Origin: Salegentibacter_A chungangensis
GTDB lineage: Bacteria > Bacteroidota > Bacteroidia > Flavobacteriales > Flavobacteriaceae
NCBI RefSeq assembly: GCF_042678405.1
Contig: NZ_JBHTLI010000001.1
Coordinates: 310,001-374,000 of the forward strand
DNA: 64,000 nucleotides
Direction: 5' to 3'
A model generated the notes under the pieces. That model was not told the origin of the DNA, did no database searches, and worked only from the letters and a program-made list of their open reading frames with translations. Of this stretch, positions 44,223-51,750 are shown in pieces. Each line of letters starts with the position of its first letter. Within the stretch, counting starts at the first letter, position 1. Both the position numbers and the translations under genes were made by a program.

Positions 44223-45626
44223 CTATATTTTATGTTCTGCAATAAGTTTATCGCGCTCTTCCTTAAGCGTATTACTTATCCCCACTTTGTAGATATGGGG
44301 GTTATTGAATCGCTTATACTCGATAGGAAGCTCGGCTAACCTGCTTAAACTGTAATCCGCTATTTCTTTCAGATTCCTTTTTTCAATACTGGAAATTCCG
44401 TTGTTCATCACCTTCTTTAAAAGCGCTTCCTGCTCATAATCCCCAAGCTCCATAGACTTATACGGCTCAAAAGGATGATACATCACATTGATCTTCTCCT
44501 GGGTGTCAAGCCCCACCGCATCGGCTCCAATACATTTCCCGTTCTTGTCCTTTATACGGAAGACCTGCTTTTTATGCGGAAGCGTGACCTTGGAAAGACT
44601 TTCTGATATCTTTATTCTTGGTTTATCTTCGAAAAACGCCAGTTTATAAACGCCGTCCAGCGCTGAGTCCGGGTCTCCAATGATCAGGTTAGTCCCAACT
44701 CCAAACACATCTATGGGCGCCTGCTGCTCCAGGAGACTTTTAATCACATACTCATCAAGCTGATTTGAAGCAGCAATCTTCACATATTCCAGCCCGGCTT
44801 CATCTAAAAGCTTTCGGCTTTCCCGGGCAAGGTAAGCAAGGTCTCCGCTATCCAATCTTATTCCCAGCAGCTTCTGACCCCGTTCTTCCATTTCCTTAGC
44901 CACGGTGATCGCATTCGGGACCCCGCTTTTAAGAGTGTCGTAAGTGTCTACGAGTAAAACACAGTCTTTAGGCCTCCCTTCAGCAAAAGCCCTGAATGCC
45001 GTAAGCTCTTCATCATAACTCTGAATAAAAGAATGAGCCATAGTCCCCGAAACGGAAATATTGAAGTCACGGGCGGCAACCACATTGCTTGTGCCGTCAA
45101 ACCCGCCAATAATAGCTGCCCTGGTGGCAAAATATCCACCGGAAGCCTGAGCCCGTCTCAGGCCAAAATCCAACAGCAACCTGTCCCCTGCCACAAGTCT
45201 TATCCTGCTGGCTTTAGTAGCAATTAAGGTTTGAAAATTCAGAAGGTTGAGCAGAATGGTCTCGATGATCTGCGCTTCTATAATACTTGCTTCAACCTGT
45301 AGTACCGGCCTGGTAGGAAAAACTATATCTCCTTCCCTAACCGAATAAATATTCCCCCTGAACCTGAACTCCTTAAGATATTCCAGGAAATCCTCGTCAA
45401 AATCCTGCTTTTTCAGATAGGCGATATCTTCTTCTGAAAATCTTAGGTTTTGCAGTACATCCAGCAGGTAATCAAGTCCGGCGAAAACAGCATATCCCCC
45501 ATCAAAAGGAAGCTTTCTGAAAAAGTAATCGAAAACGGCCCGATTTTGGCCGTGCCCGTTTTTAAAGTACACCTGGGCCATTGCCAGTTGATACTGATCG
45601 GTATAGGTAGCGGTAAAATTCTGCAT
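44223..45626 (-). CDS. pncB: Nicotinate phosphoribosyltransferase
   Basis: A 467-residue enzyme joining nicotinate and PRPP to nicotinate mononucleotide (Preiss-Handler pathway). The N-terminal TATYTDQYQLAMAQVYF, the core DFGLRRAQASGGYFATRAA and GTMAHSFIQSYDEELTAF (with the phosphorylatable His), and VFGVGTNLIIGDPDSALDGVYKL are all typical of the family. It lies between the macro-domain gene (7 nt upstream) and pncA (4 nt downstream), so the product of pncA feeds directly into this reaction. Confidence 0.95.
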   Translation of the reverse strand: MQNFTATYTDQYQLAMAQVYFKNGHGQNRAVFDYFFRKLPFDGGYAVFAGLDYLLDVLQNLRFSEEDIAYLKKQDFDEDFLEYLKEFRFRGNIYSVREGDIVFPTRPVLQVEASIIEAQIIETILLNLLNFQTLIATKASRIRLVAGDRLLLDFGLRRAQASGGYFATRAAIIGGFDGTSNVVAARDFNISVSGTMAHSFIQSYDEELTAFRAFAEGRPKDCVLLVDTYDTLKSGVPNAITVAKEMEERGQKLLGIRLDSGDLAYLARESRKLLDEAGLEYVKIAASNQLDEYVIKSLLEQQAPIDVFGVGTNLIIGDPDSALDGVYKLAFFEDKPRIKISESLSKVTLPHKKQVFRIKDKNGKCIGADAVGLDTQEKINVMYHPFEPYKSMELGDYEQEALLKKVMNNGISSIEKRNLKEIADYSLSRLAELPIEYKRFNNPHIYKVGISNTLKEERDKLIAEHKI

Positions 45627-45633
45627 GTAGTTT

Positions 45634-46167
45634 CTATTTCTTTATCTCAGAGAGCATTTCATTATAAACCCTGAGGTCCTCCTCACTGAAGAGCACAAAT
45701 TTAATCTTTTGGAGGTGTTTGAAGGCAGGTATTGCGTTAAGAACTGTCTCAACCGCTATTTGAGCAGCCTCTTTTAAGGGGTAACCGAATATTCCCGTTG
45801 AAATTGCAGGAAAAGCGACCGACCTTATTTTATTTTCTTCCGCAAGTTCCAAAGCCCGTTTATAACAATTTTCGAGGAAATCTGCAGCGGGTTCATCCCG
45901 GCCGTAAACAGGCCCCAGACAATGGATCACGAATTTATTCGGAAGATTATGGCCTCCGGTAATCACAGCCTCTCCCGGTTTTATAGGCGCCAGGGGCTTG
46001 CATTCTTTGTATAGGCCCGGCCCGGCAGCAGTGTGCAAAGCTCCGGCAACTCCTCCCCCGGTGGTAAGCGCCGCGTTAGCCGCATTTACAACGGCATCCA
46101 TATCCTGTTGGTTGGCGATATCACCTCTTTCAGTTTCAATAAGAAATTTTCCGATTCTAATTTCCAT
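45634..46167 (-). CDS. Macro-domain protein (ADP-ribosyl / O-acetyl-ADP-ribose hydrolase)
   Basis: A 177-residue single macro domain. The ADP-ribose binding loops are present: DAVVNAANAALTTGGGVAGALH (loop 1, catalytic Asn/Gly-rich region) and AFPAISTGIFGYP (loop 2); FVIHCLGPVYG lies between. Relatives of the YmdB/MacroD type hydrolyse O-acetyl-ADP-ribose or remove mono-ADP-ribose. It leads the macro-pncB-pncA operon, an arrangement that links ADP-ribose turnover to NAD resynthesis. The upstream TATCTTGA is only a partial match to a -7 box. Confidence 0.92.
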   Translation of the reverse strand: MEIRIGKFLIETERGDIANQQDMDAVVNAANAALTTGGGVAGALHTAAGPGLYKECKPLAPIKPGEAVITGGHNLPNKFVIHCLGPVYGRDEPAADFLENCYKRALELAEENKIRSVAFPAISTGIFGYPLKEAAQIAVETVLNAIPAFKHLQKIKFVLFSEEDLRVYNEMLSEIKK

Positions 46168-46375
46168 AAGCTATAATTCTTGGTCTGTTCAAGATAACTA
46201 TTTTAGCTTAAAATTTGGAAAATAAGGCTTTCATACAGCCGGTATAGAATATAAAGAACGGGCTAAAATCCCTGCTATTTCCCTTGGCGGGAAGGAGATT
46301 ATTGCTGAAATTTGTTAAATGCAAACTTCGCGATCAAATTTTTGTAGATTATTTAGTGAAAATTAAAAATAACAT

Positions 46376-46383
46376 TATATTTG
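46376..46383 (+). promoter_or_regulatory. Candidate promoter of the tRNA-Asn pair
   Basis: TATATTTG ends 24 nt before the first tRNA-Asn. The 240-bp stretch 46168-46407 otherwise holds no gene I can support. Confidence 0.5.
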
Positions 46384-46407
46384 CATCCGCAAAATTGCTT
46401 GCAAACT

Positions 46408-46481
46408 TCCTCCTTAGCTCAGTTGGTTAGAGCATCTGACTGTTAATCAGAGGGCCCTTGGTTCGAGTCCAAGAGGAGGAG
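46408..46481 (+). tRNA. tRNA-Asn (GTT)
   Basis: A 74-nt cloverleaf: acceptor TCCTCCT/AGGAGGA, D arm TAGCTCAGTTGGTTAGAGC, anticodon stem TCTGA/TCAGA with loop CTGTTAA (anticodon GTT), T arm CTTGG-TTCGAGT-CCAAG, discriminator G. No CCA is encoded. Confidence 0.97.
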
Positions 46482-46532
46482 CAAAAGTCAAAGCAAAGAC
46501 TTCAAAAAACTGCTAACAAACATGTCGAAAAT

Positions 46533-46606
46533 TCCTCAGTAGCTCAGTTGGTTAGAGCATCTGACTGTTAATCAGAGGGTCGTTGGTTCGAGCCCAACCT
46601 GAGGAG
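46533..46606 (+). tRNA. tRNA-Asn (GTT), second copy
   Basis: A 74-nt cloverleaf with acceptor TCCTCAG/CTGAGGA, D and anticodon arms identical to the first copy (loop CTGTTAA, anticodon GTT), T arm GTTGG-TTCGAGC-CCAAC, discriminator G. It lies 51 nt after the first copy and before a terminator, so the two are cotranscribed. Confidence 0.97.
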
Positions 46607-46610
46607 CAAA

Positions 46611-46641
46611 AAAAGCCTGATAGTTTCTATCAGGCTTTTTT
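46611..46641 (+). terminator. Terminator of the tRNA-Asn pair
   Basis: AGCCTGATAG/CTATCAGGCT with a TTT loop, then six T residues, starting 5 nt after the second tRNA. Confidence 0.9.
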
Positions 46642-46679
46642 GCTTTTATAGCTGGATTATTACATTACTAATTAAAGAA

Positions 46680-46700
46680 GGCTGCTTAAAAGCAGCCCTC
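46680..46700 (-). terminator. Terminator of the FN3-like lipoprotein gene
   Basis: GGCTGCT/AGCAGCC with a 4-nt loop is followed on the minus strand by a T-rich stretch, 14 bp after the stop codon. Confidence 0.65.
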
Positions 46701-46713
46701 TTTAAAGTGGTCC

Positions 46714-49059
46714 TTAATTTTCCTTTGTTGTGAAACTCAACTCAGTCGAGTAATCAATTCCCAATCTGTTTTTTGCAAAATATCTAACATAATAAGTTGT
46801 CCCCGGTTCCAAATTATTTAAAAAAGCATTTCCTTCAGATGCCTCCGTTTCATCAATTATAAAACTATCCTCAATATTTGTATTAGGCTCGGTTCCCCAA
46901 CAAAATCCTTCAGACAGGATTTGGGAGCCACCACTATCAGGGGAATACCCATACACGGTTGCAGAATTCGAAGTTACATCATAGACACTATGAATATAAG
47001 CAGTTGGAAGACCTGGTGAAGTAAATTTAACTTCATTGCTATAATAAACCCCGGATTCATTAATTGCGTAACTTCTTGCATAATAGGTTTGCTTCATCTC
47101 CAGATCTGTTAAATAGTAAGTATAAATTGTTCCAGCAATAACAGGGTCAACTGCTTTATTAGAATTACTGCTATCTATTGTTAATCCTGAGGAAGCACCA
47201 TATAGTAACCCTCTTTCTATAATGGGCAAACCACCTTCCTTAGTGATGTCTATATCAAAATGAACCTCAGGATCCGCATACGTGCCATCGTACATCAGAT
47301 CGCTAAGCTGGATAACACCATCCAAGGTTTTAAACTCATCAACAAAAGAATCTTCCCCTAACTCATTTTTTAAGGTTAACCTGGCGAAGTAAGCCTGATC
47401 CATTTCCAAGCTTTCGATTTTCTTTCTCAAATAAATATCCTTCTCTGAAGGGCCTACTATAGTATCCAAATACTCTACAGAGGCATCAAATGTGTTTGAA
47501 GTGCTATATTCCAAAATAAGCCTTGTAGCCAATGTGTTTTCTCCAATTTCTATATATGCCTCAGCACTTTTTGCTCCAATCTTAGAATTATCAATAGCAA
47601 AAATTAAGATCTTAGGTTCACTCCCCAGGGTAGATATATCGATAGGATCCCCATAAGTTACTCCAACTTCATTTTCCATTTTTAACCGTGCCCAATAGCG
47701 GGTTCCCGGGTTAAGGTTTTCGATTAGTGCAGAAATCGCTCTGTCCGAATATGGACTTAGCGGACTTTGATCCGCGAGAACAGAGTCTGCCTGGTCAAAG
47801 CTTTCCAGGTATTCTATGTATTGGATATATACTTTTGTTTCCAGAAAATTAGGGTTAACTGCCCCTTGCACCTTAATAGTTTTATTACCGGATTCCAGGG
47901 TGAGATGCCCCACTTCTTCAGGCAAGCCTCCTAAGGTTGTAAAGCTGTTTATAGAGGAACTCACAGAACCGAATTCATTACTGGCAGACAACCTGTAATA
48001 GTAAATTGTAGCAGGTTTAAGACCAGAAACACTTTCTCCTAATGCAACTTCATTACCACCATTTACAGGACCTTCGTTAAATACAACATCTGCACCCAAG
48101 CTCTCTGTTTCCCCGTATTCAAATACAACTTCAGTTTCAGCATTATTGGCAATTAACCTGCTTATAACCCTAATGCTATCTGCCGAAATCACAGTGACTT
48201 CCATCCCTGTAATTTTTGGTTTTGTTGCCGTAAAATTTAAAAACCCATCGATGTATTGCTGAAAATCCGGGATATTTACATCCTTACCTAAGGACTTATA
48301 TCTTTCAATCAAATTAGTTCTGATAACCGGGGCATCCAGGTTAAGGGCAGATTGCCGAAGTGCATCCTGAATGTTGCTATTATTTAGCACCCCATCCTCT
48401 TCAATATCTGAAGAAATACTTGCAAGAAGCTCTGTAAGGTCTCCAACACTTCGATCTCCCTGCAGGATTGAAGATATCCCCAGCAGAATGGCGTCTTTGG
48501 ATATATCGAGCAATTCAGAAGATTGGATATCATCTTCCTTTATATTAAATATTGAAAGAATTTCAGCCTGGGCGGTCTTTTTAGCCTCGGCAAAAGACTT
48601 CCCTTCTTCTATCAGGTATTCGACTCTTTTCTTTTCAAGATGAGTTAAAAGATTAACGTTTACACCTGAAACTGATTTAATATCGGAAATTGCAAAGAGA
48701 TTTAATTGTGATGATGAGATCTCTCCTTTCACTTCATCGTAATAAAACCCGTTTGCTGAAAATTCAACAAACTGAGAACTAAGGCTAATATTACTGATCT
48801 CAAACCGCCCATCATTACCTGATATTTGAGTGTTAAAGCTTTTTCCTGTCTGCGCCAGGGATTCATTCAGCTCATACATTGAGATCCCGGTACCGTTAAC
48901 ATAAGGGCCTTTTTGGATGTAACCGGATATCTCATCAATTTCAATTTTTTCCTGAGGCACAGGTTTTGGCTCCGGAGGAGTATCATCAGATTCCTTATCA
49001 CAACTTATAAAAGAGATCAAAATTATCCCCAATAATGAATAGAGGTTAAATAACTTCAT
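46714..49059 (-). CDS. Large lipoprotein with FN3-like repeats
   Basis: A 781-residue surface-type lipoprotein (lipobox SFISC, Cys20) with a Pro-rich tether. The N-terminal part (about 35-275) has a carboxypeptidase-like beta module (ISGYIQKGPYVNGTGI) and an alpha-helical region with AEAKKTAQAEIL. About five fibronectin-III-like repeats follow (about 280-778), each ending in a LKPATIYYYRLSASNEFG- or LEPGTTYYVRYFAKNRLG-like Y-x-R-x-x-A-x-N motif. It looks more AT-rich than its neighbours and sits next to the tRNA pair. I cannot assign a ligand; adhesion or substrate display is a guess. Confidence 0.7.
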   Translation of the reverse strand: MKLFNLYSLLGIILISFISCDKESDDTPPEPKPVPQEKIEIDEISGYIQKGPYVNGTGISMYELNESLAQTGKSFNTQISGNDGRFEISNISLSSQFVEFSANGFYYDEVKGEISSSQLNLFAISDIKSVSGVNVNLLTHLEKKRVEYLIEEGKSFAEAKKTAQAEILSIFNIKEDDIQSSELLDISKDAILLGISSILQGDRSVGDLTELLASISSDIEEDGVLNNSNIQDALRQSALNLDAPVIRTNLIERYKSLGKDVNIPDFQQYIDGFLNFTATKPKITGMEVTVISADSIRVISRLIANNAETEVVFEYGETESLGADVVFNEGPVNGGNEVALGESVSGLKPATIYYYRLSASNEFGSVSSSINSFTTLGGLPEEVGHLTLESGNKTIKVQGAVNPNFLETKVYIQYIEYLESFDQADSVLADQSPLSPYSDRAISALIENLNPGTRYWARLKMENEVGVTYGDPIDISTLGSEPKILIFAIDNSKIGAKSAEAYIEIGENTLATRLILEYSTSNTFDASVEYLDTIVGPSEKDIYLRKKIESLEMDQAYFARLTLKNELGEDSFVDEFKTLDGVIQLSDLMYDGTYADPEVHFDIDITKEGGLPIIERGLLYGASSGLTIDSSNSNKAVDPVIAGTIYTYYLTDLEMKQTYYARSYAINESGVYYSNEVKFTSPGLPTAYIHSVYDVTSNSATVYGYSPDSGGSQILSEGFCWGTEPNTNIEDSFIIDETEASEGNAFLNNLEPGTTYYVRYFAKNRLGIDYSTELSFTTKEN

Positions 49060-49241
49060 AGAAAAGCAGGTTAGTTTACGTAATAAAATGACTATCCATT
49101 AAAACAATTGCTTCGTAGGGGCGGGCAAAATTTAAAGGAAGATTGAATTTTAGAGCATAAAAATAGCTTTTTTTAACAAATGGGCCCGCTTATAAAAGAT
49201 TTTCCTTAATAAAACTGCTTTCCTGGCTACATTTAGAGCAT

Positions 49242-49268
49242 AAAAAAGCCGGGCAAATCCCGGCTTTC
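49242..49268 (-). terminator. Terminator of rseP
   Basis: AAAGCCGGG/CCCGGCTTT with a 5-nt loop is followed on the minus strand by a T run, 26 bp after the rseP stop. Confidence 0.85.
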
Positions 49269-49293
49269 TATTATATAAATTCAATACTGATAT

Positions 49294-50610
49294 TTATTCA
49301 AACAACCAGCGGTAAATATCATTTCCGTTAGCATAAAGCACAAGCGCGATCAATAAGAAGAAACCTACCATTTGTGCGATCTCCATAAACTTGTCATTAG
49401 GTTTCCTTCCGGTAATAATCTCATACATCAGGAACATCACGTGCCCGCCATCCAGTGCCGGGATAGGAAGTATGTTCATAAAGGCCAGGATTATGGAGAT
49501 AAGCGCTGTAGTGCCCCAAAATGCCTTCCAGTTCCAGGTCTCAGGGAACATTCCCCCAATAGCTCCAAAACCACCCAGCTGGGTTGCTCCCTTTGCGGTA
49601 AATACATACTTGAACTGGTAGATATAATCTCTTAAAGTCCAGTATCCATAATCAAATCCTTCTTTGATGCTTCCCGCCAGACTGTATTTCTTGGTCTGGA
49701 AGTCAAAATCAAACTCGTTGGTCACCCCAAGTTTCCCTTCTTCGTCTGGAGTGATCATTACGCTTTTTATTTCATTCCCTCTTTTAAAGACCAGTTCAAT
49801 CTCTTTTCCCTTATTTTCATTCACAATAGGAGCCAGTTCGTGCCAGTATCCTATTTCCTGATTATTCAGGGAAATAAGGCTGTCACCTTTTTTAAGGCCG
49901 GCTATTCCAGCCGCTCTGTCGGCAACCACACTATCCAGTATAGGCCTCTGAATAGGAATAAAAGGCTGCATCACTCCGGTCTGGAACATCGTAGAACCAA
50001 TCTCTTCGGGGAGCTCAACAGTTTCCTTAGTCCCGTCTTTATGAAGAACGGTAACAGAATTCACGCCTCTCATAAAAAGATGACGGTTAATATCAAGACT
50101 GTTTTCAAAGTCCTTTCCATTTACCTCAAGAACCCTGTCCCCATCTTGAAACCCATATTCTTTAAATTCTTCTGCCACAGCGAAACCTTTAGGCATATCA
50201 TCTGGTCCCACAAAATTGGTTCCCCAAACGAAAATGATCATCATATAGATCAGAAAACCAAGAACAAGATTAACCGTTACTCCTCCAAGCATAATAATAA
50301 GTCGCTGCCAGGCTGGTTTACTTCTAAACTCCCAGGGTTGGGGAGGTTTTTCCATCTGCTCCTTGTCCATACTCTCATCTATCATACCGGATATTTTAAC
50401 ATACCCCCCAAGAGGCAGCCACCCGATACCATAAACCGTACCCCCGATCTTCTTCTTGAAAAGAGCGAATTTCACATCAAAAAACAGGAAAAATTTCTCG
50501 ACGCGGGTCTTAAATAATTTAGCAGGAATAAAATGCCCAAGCTCATGCAAAACTATCAGTAATGATAAACTAAGCAGTAACTGTATGGCTTTAACTATAA
50601 ATGGATCCAT
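49294..50610 (-). CDS. rseP: RIP-type site-2 protease RseP
   Basis: A 438-residue inner-membrane zinc protease that cleaves substrates inside the membrane. In other bacteria it releases anti-sigma factors and degrades signal peptides. The zinc motif HELGH (22-26) lies in the first transmembrane segment. Two PDZ-like domains fill the middle (DRVLEVNGKDFENSLDINRH; AGLKKGDSLISLNNQEIG), and the second catalytic motif MNILPIPALDGGHVMF sits in a C-terminal transmembrane segment. The length and order match the family. A TACTTTTG box lies 26 nt upstream. It is divergent from the SCO gene. Confidence 0.95.
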   Translation of the reverse strand: MDPFIVKAIQLLLSLSLLIVLHELGHFIPAKLFKTRVEKFFLFFDVKFALFKKKIGGTVYGIGWLPLGGYVKISGMIDESMDKEQMEKPPQPWEFRSKPAWQRLIIMLGGVTVNLVLGFLIYMMIIFVWGTNFVGPDDMPKGFAVAEEFKEYGFQDGDRVLEVNGKDFENSLDINRHLFMRGVNSVTVLHKDGTKETVELPEEIGSTMFQTGVMQPFIPIQRPILDSVVADRAAGIAGLKKGDSLISLNNQEIGYWHELAPIVNENKGKEIELVFKRGNEIKSVMITPDEEGKLGVTNEFDFDFQTKKYSLAGSIKEGFDYGYWTLRDYIYQFKYVFTAKGATQLGGFGAIGGMFPETWNWKAFWGTTALISIILAFMNILPIPALDGGHVMFLMYEIITGRKPNDKFMEIAQMVGFFLLIALVLYANGNDIYRWLFE

Positions 50611-50636
50611 TCTTTAATCTTCAAATTTTAATCGCA

Positions 50637-50644
50637 CAAAAGTA
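50637..50644 (-). promoter_or_regulatory. Candidate TAnnTTTG promoter of rseP
   Basis: TACTTTTG on the minus strand, 26 nt before the rseP ATG. Confidence 0.4.
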
Positions 50645-50739
50645 ATCTTTTAAAAACTCTTATAAAAGCTTATAGGCCACTGCATAAACCAAAAAAGAAA
50701 TTTTCCCAAATTCTATTCGACTAAGTCGTTGTCAGCCCC

Positions 50740-50747
50740 TATTTTTG
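50740..50747 (+). promoter_or_regulatory. Candidate TAnnTTTG promoter of the SCO gene
   Basis: TATTTTTG, 17 nt before the ATG at 50765. Confidence 0.45.
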
Positions 50748-50764
50748 TAACAAATCTGTAAAAA

Positions 50765-51439
50765 ATGCTTCAGTTTTTCGCCAAGTTTAAAAAGTTTGCC
50801 ATTGTACTTTTTGTGCTTTCGGTCTTCATTATCTGGGCTATATATTCGCTGCTGAAGCCGGAAGAACGACTTCCCGTCTTTCAGCCCGATATGGTGAATG
50901 CTGAACTCGTGGACACAACGGTACAGTACGTAAGAAAATACCATACAATAGCCGATTTTCAACTTATAAATCAGAATGGCGATACCATTACTCAGGATTT
51001 TTACAAGGACAAGATCTATGTAGCTGACTTTTTCTTTACTACCTGTCTTAGCATTTGCCCAATTATGACAGATCATATGCTGAAGATTCAGGAAAAGATC
51101 AAGGATGATCCCGAAGTATTTCTGCTTTCTCATACGGTTTTCCCAAAAACGGATAGCGTTCCGGTGCTAAAGGAATATGCTGAAGAAAAAGGGGTGATAG
51201 ACAAAAAGTGGAATCTGGTGACCGGAGACAAAAAAAAGATATATGAACTGGCAAGAAAATCTTACCTGGCTTCAAAGAGCGACGGAGACGGAGGGCCATA
51301 TGATATGATACATACCGAGAATTTTGTGCTGGTGGACAAGGACAGGCAAATTCGCGGATTTTATGACGGGACCAATCCCGAAGCAATTGAAGAATTAATG
51401 GCAGACATTAAAATATTAAAGGCTGAATACCAGCGCTAG
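50765..51439 (+). CDS. SCO1/SenC family copper chaperone
   Basis: A 224-residue membrane-anchored thioredoxin-fold protein: one N-terminal transmembrane segment (about 11-30), then a periplasmic SCO domain. The copper-binding CxxxC (Cys94, Cys98 in FTTCLSICPIM) and the distal His (in DMIHTENFVLVD, near residue 184) are present. Proteins of this family metallate the CuA site of cytochrome c oxidase or protect against oxidative stress. No oxidase genes are in the window. It lies upstream of feoAB, separated by a short hairpin, and may be an independent unit. Confidence 0.92.
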   Translation: MLQFFAKFKKFAIVLFVLSVFIIWAIYSLLKPEERLPVFQPDMVNAELVDTTVQYVRKYHTIADFQLINQNGDTITQDFYKDKIYVADFFFTTCLSICPIMTDHMLKIQEKIKDDPEVFLLSHTVFPKTDSVPVLKEYAEEKGVIDKKWNLVTGDKKKIYELARKSYLASKSDGDGGPYDMIHTENFVLVDKDRQIRGFYDGTNPEAIEELMADIKILKAEYQR

Positions 51440-51447
51440 TACTTTTT

Positions 51448-51466
51448 TAAGCCTGAGGCTTTTCTA
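51448..51466 (+). terminator. Weak terminator after the SCO gene
   Basis: AAGCC-TGA-GGCTT followed by TTTCT; the short 5-bp stem makes this uncertain. Confidence 0.4.
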
Positions 51467-51482
51467 CTAGTTTATTTTACAT

Positions 51483-51490
51483 TACTTTTG
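51483..51490 (+). promoter_or_regulatory. Candidate TAnnTTTG promoter of feoAB
   Basis: TACTTTTG lies 28 nt before the feoA TTG start. I find no Fur-type or DtxR-type dyad around it. Confidence 0.45.
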
Positions 51491-51518
51491 CCTTGTTTAA
51501 AATCAATCTAAATAAACT

Positions 51519-51749
51519 TTGAAGGTAACCGTAGCTCATTTAAAACGCGGACAACGCGGAATTATTAAGGAGTTTTCAGTAGAGCGCGTTCCTCTCAAGC
51601 TTCTCGAAATGGGATGTCTTCCGGGAAACGAGGTGATGCTCGTTCAAACTGCTCCTTTTAAGGATCCTATGTACCTCAATGTAAACGGCAGCCACCTGGC
51701 CATTAGAAAAGAAACCGCATTACAAATAGAAATTGAGCTAATAGATTAA
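51519..51749 (+). CDS. feoA: Ferrous iron transport protein A
   Basis: A 76-residue SH3-like cytoplasmic protein that supports FeoB. The pattern LKRGQRGIIKEF, LLEMGCLPGNEVMLV and HLAIRKETALQIEIE is the FeoA domain. The start codon is TTG at 51519; no ATG occurs until well inside the domain, and an upstream start is not supported. It ends 1 nt before the feoB ATG, so it is certainly cotranscribed with feoB. Confidence 0.93.
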   Translation: MKVTVAHLKRGQRGIIKEFSVERVPLKLLEMGCLPGNEVMLVQTAPFKDPMYLNVNGSHLAIRKETALQIEIELID

Positions 51750-51750
51750 T

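Noticed and set aside
46408..46606. tRNA pair considered as an integration (att) site of a mobile element
   Set aside because: No integrase, no partial tRNA copy and no flanking direct repeat is visible in the window.
49840..50517. 225-codon antisense frame within rseP
   Set aside because: The rseP frame has complete HExxH, PDZ and LDGGH motifs; the antisense product is basic and low in pattern.
51440..51518. Possible riboswitch or Fur box before feoA
   Set aside because: Only a short hairpin and a TACTTTTG box are present in 79 bp; no aptamer-like structure or dyad.
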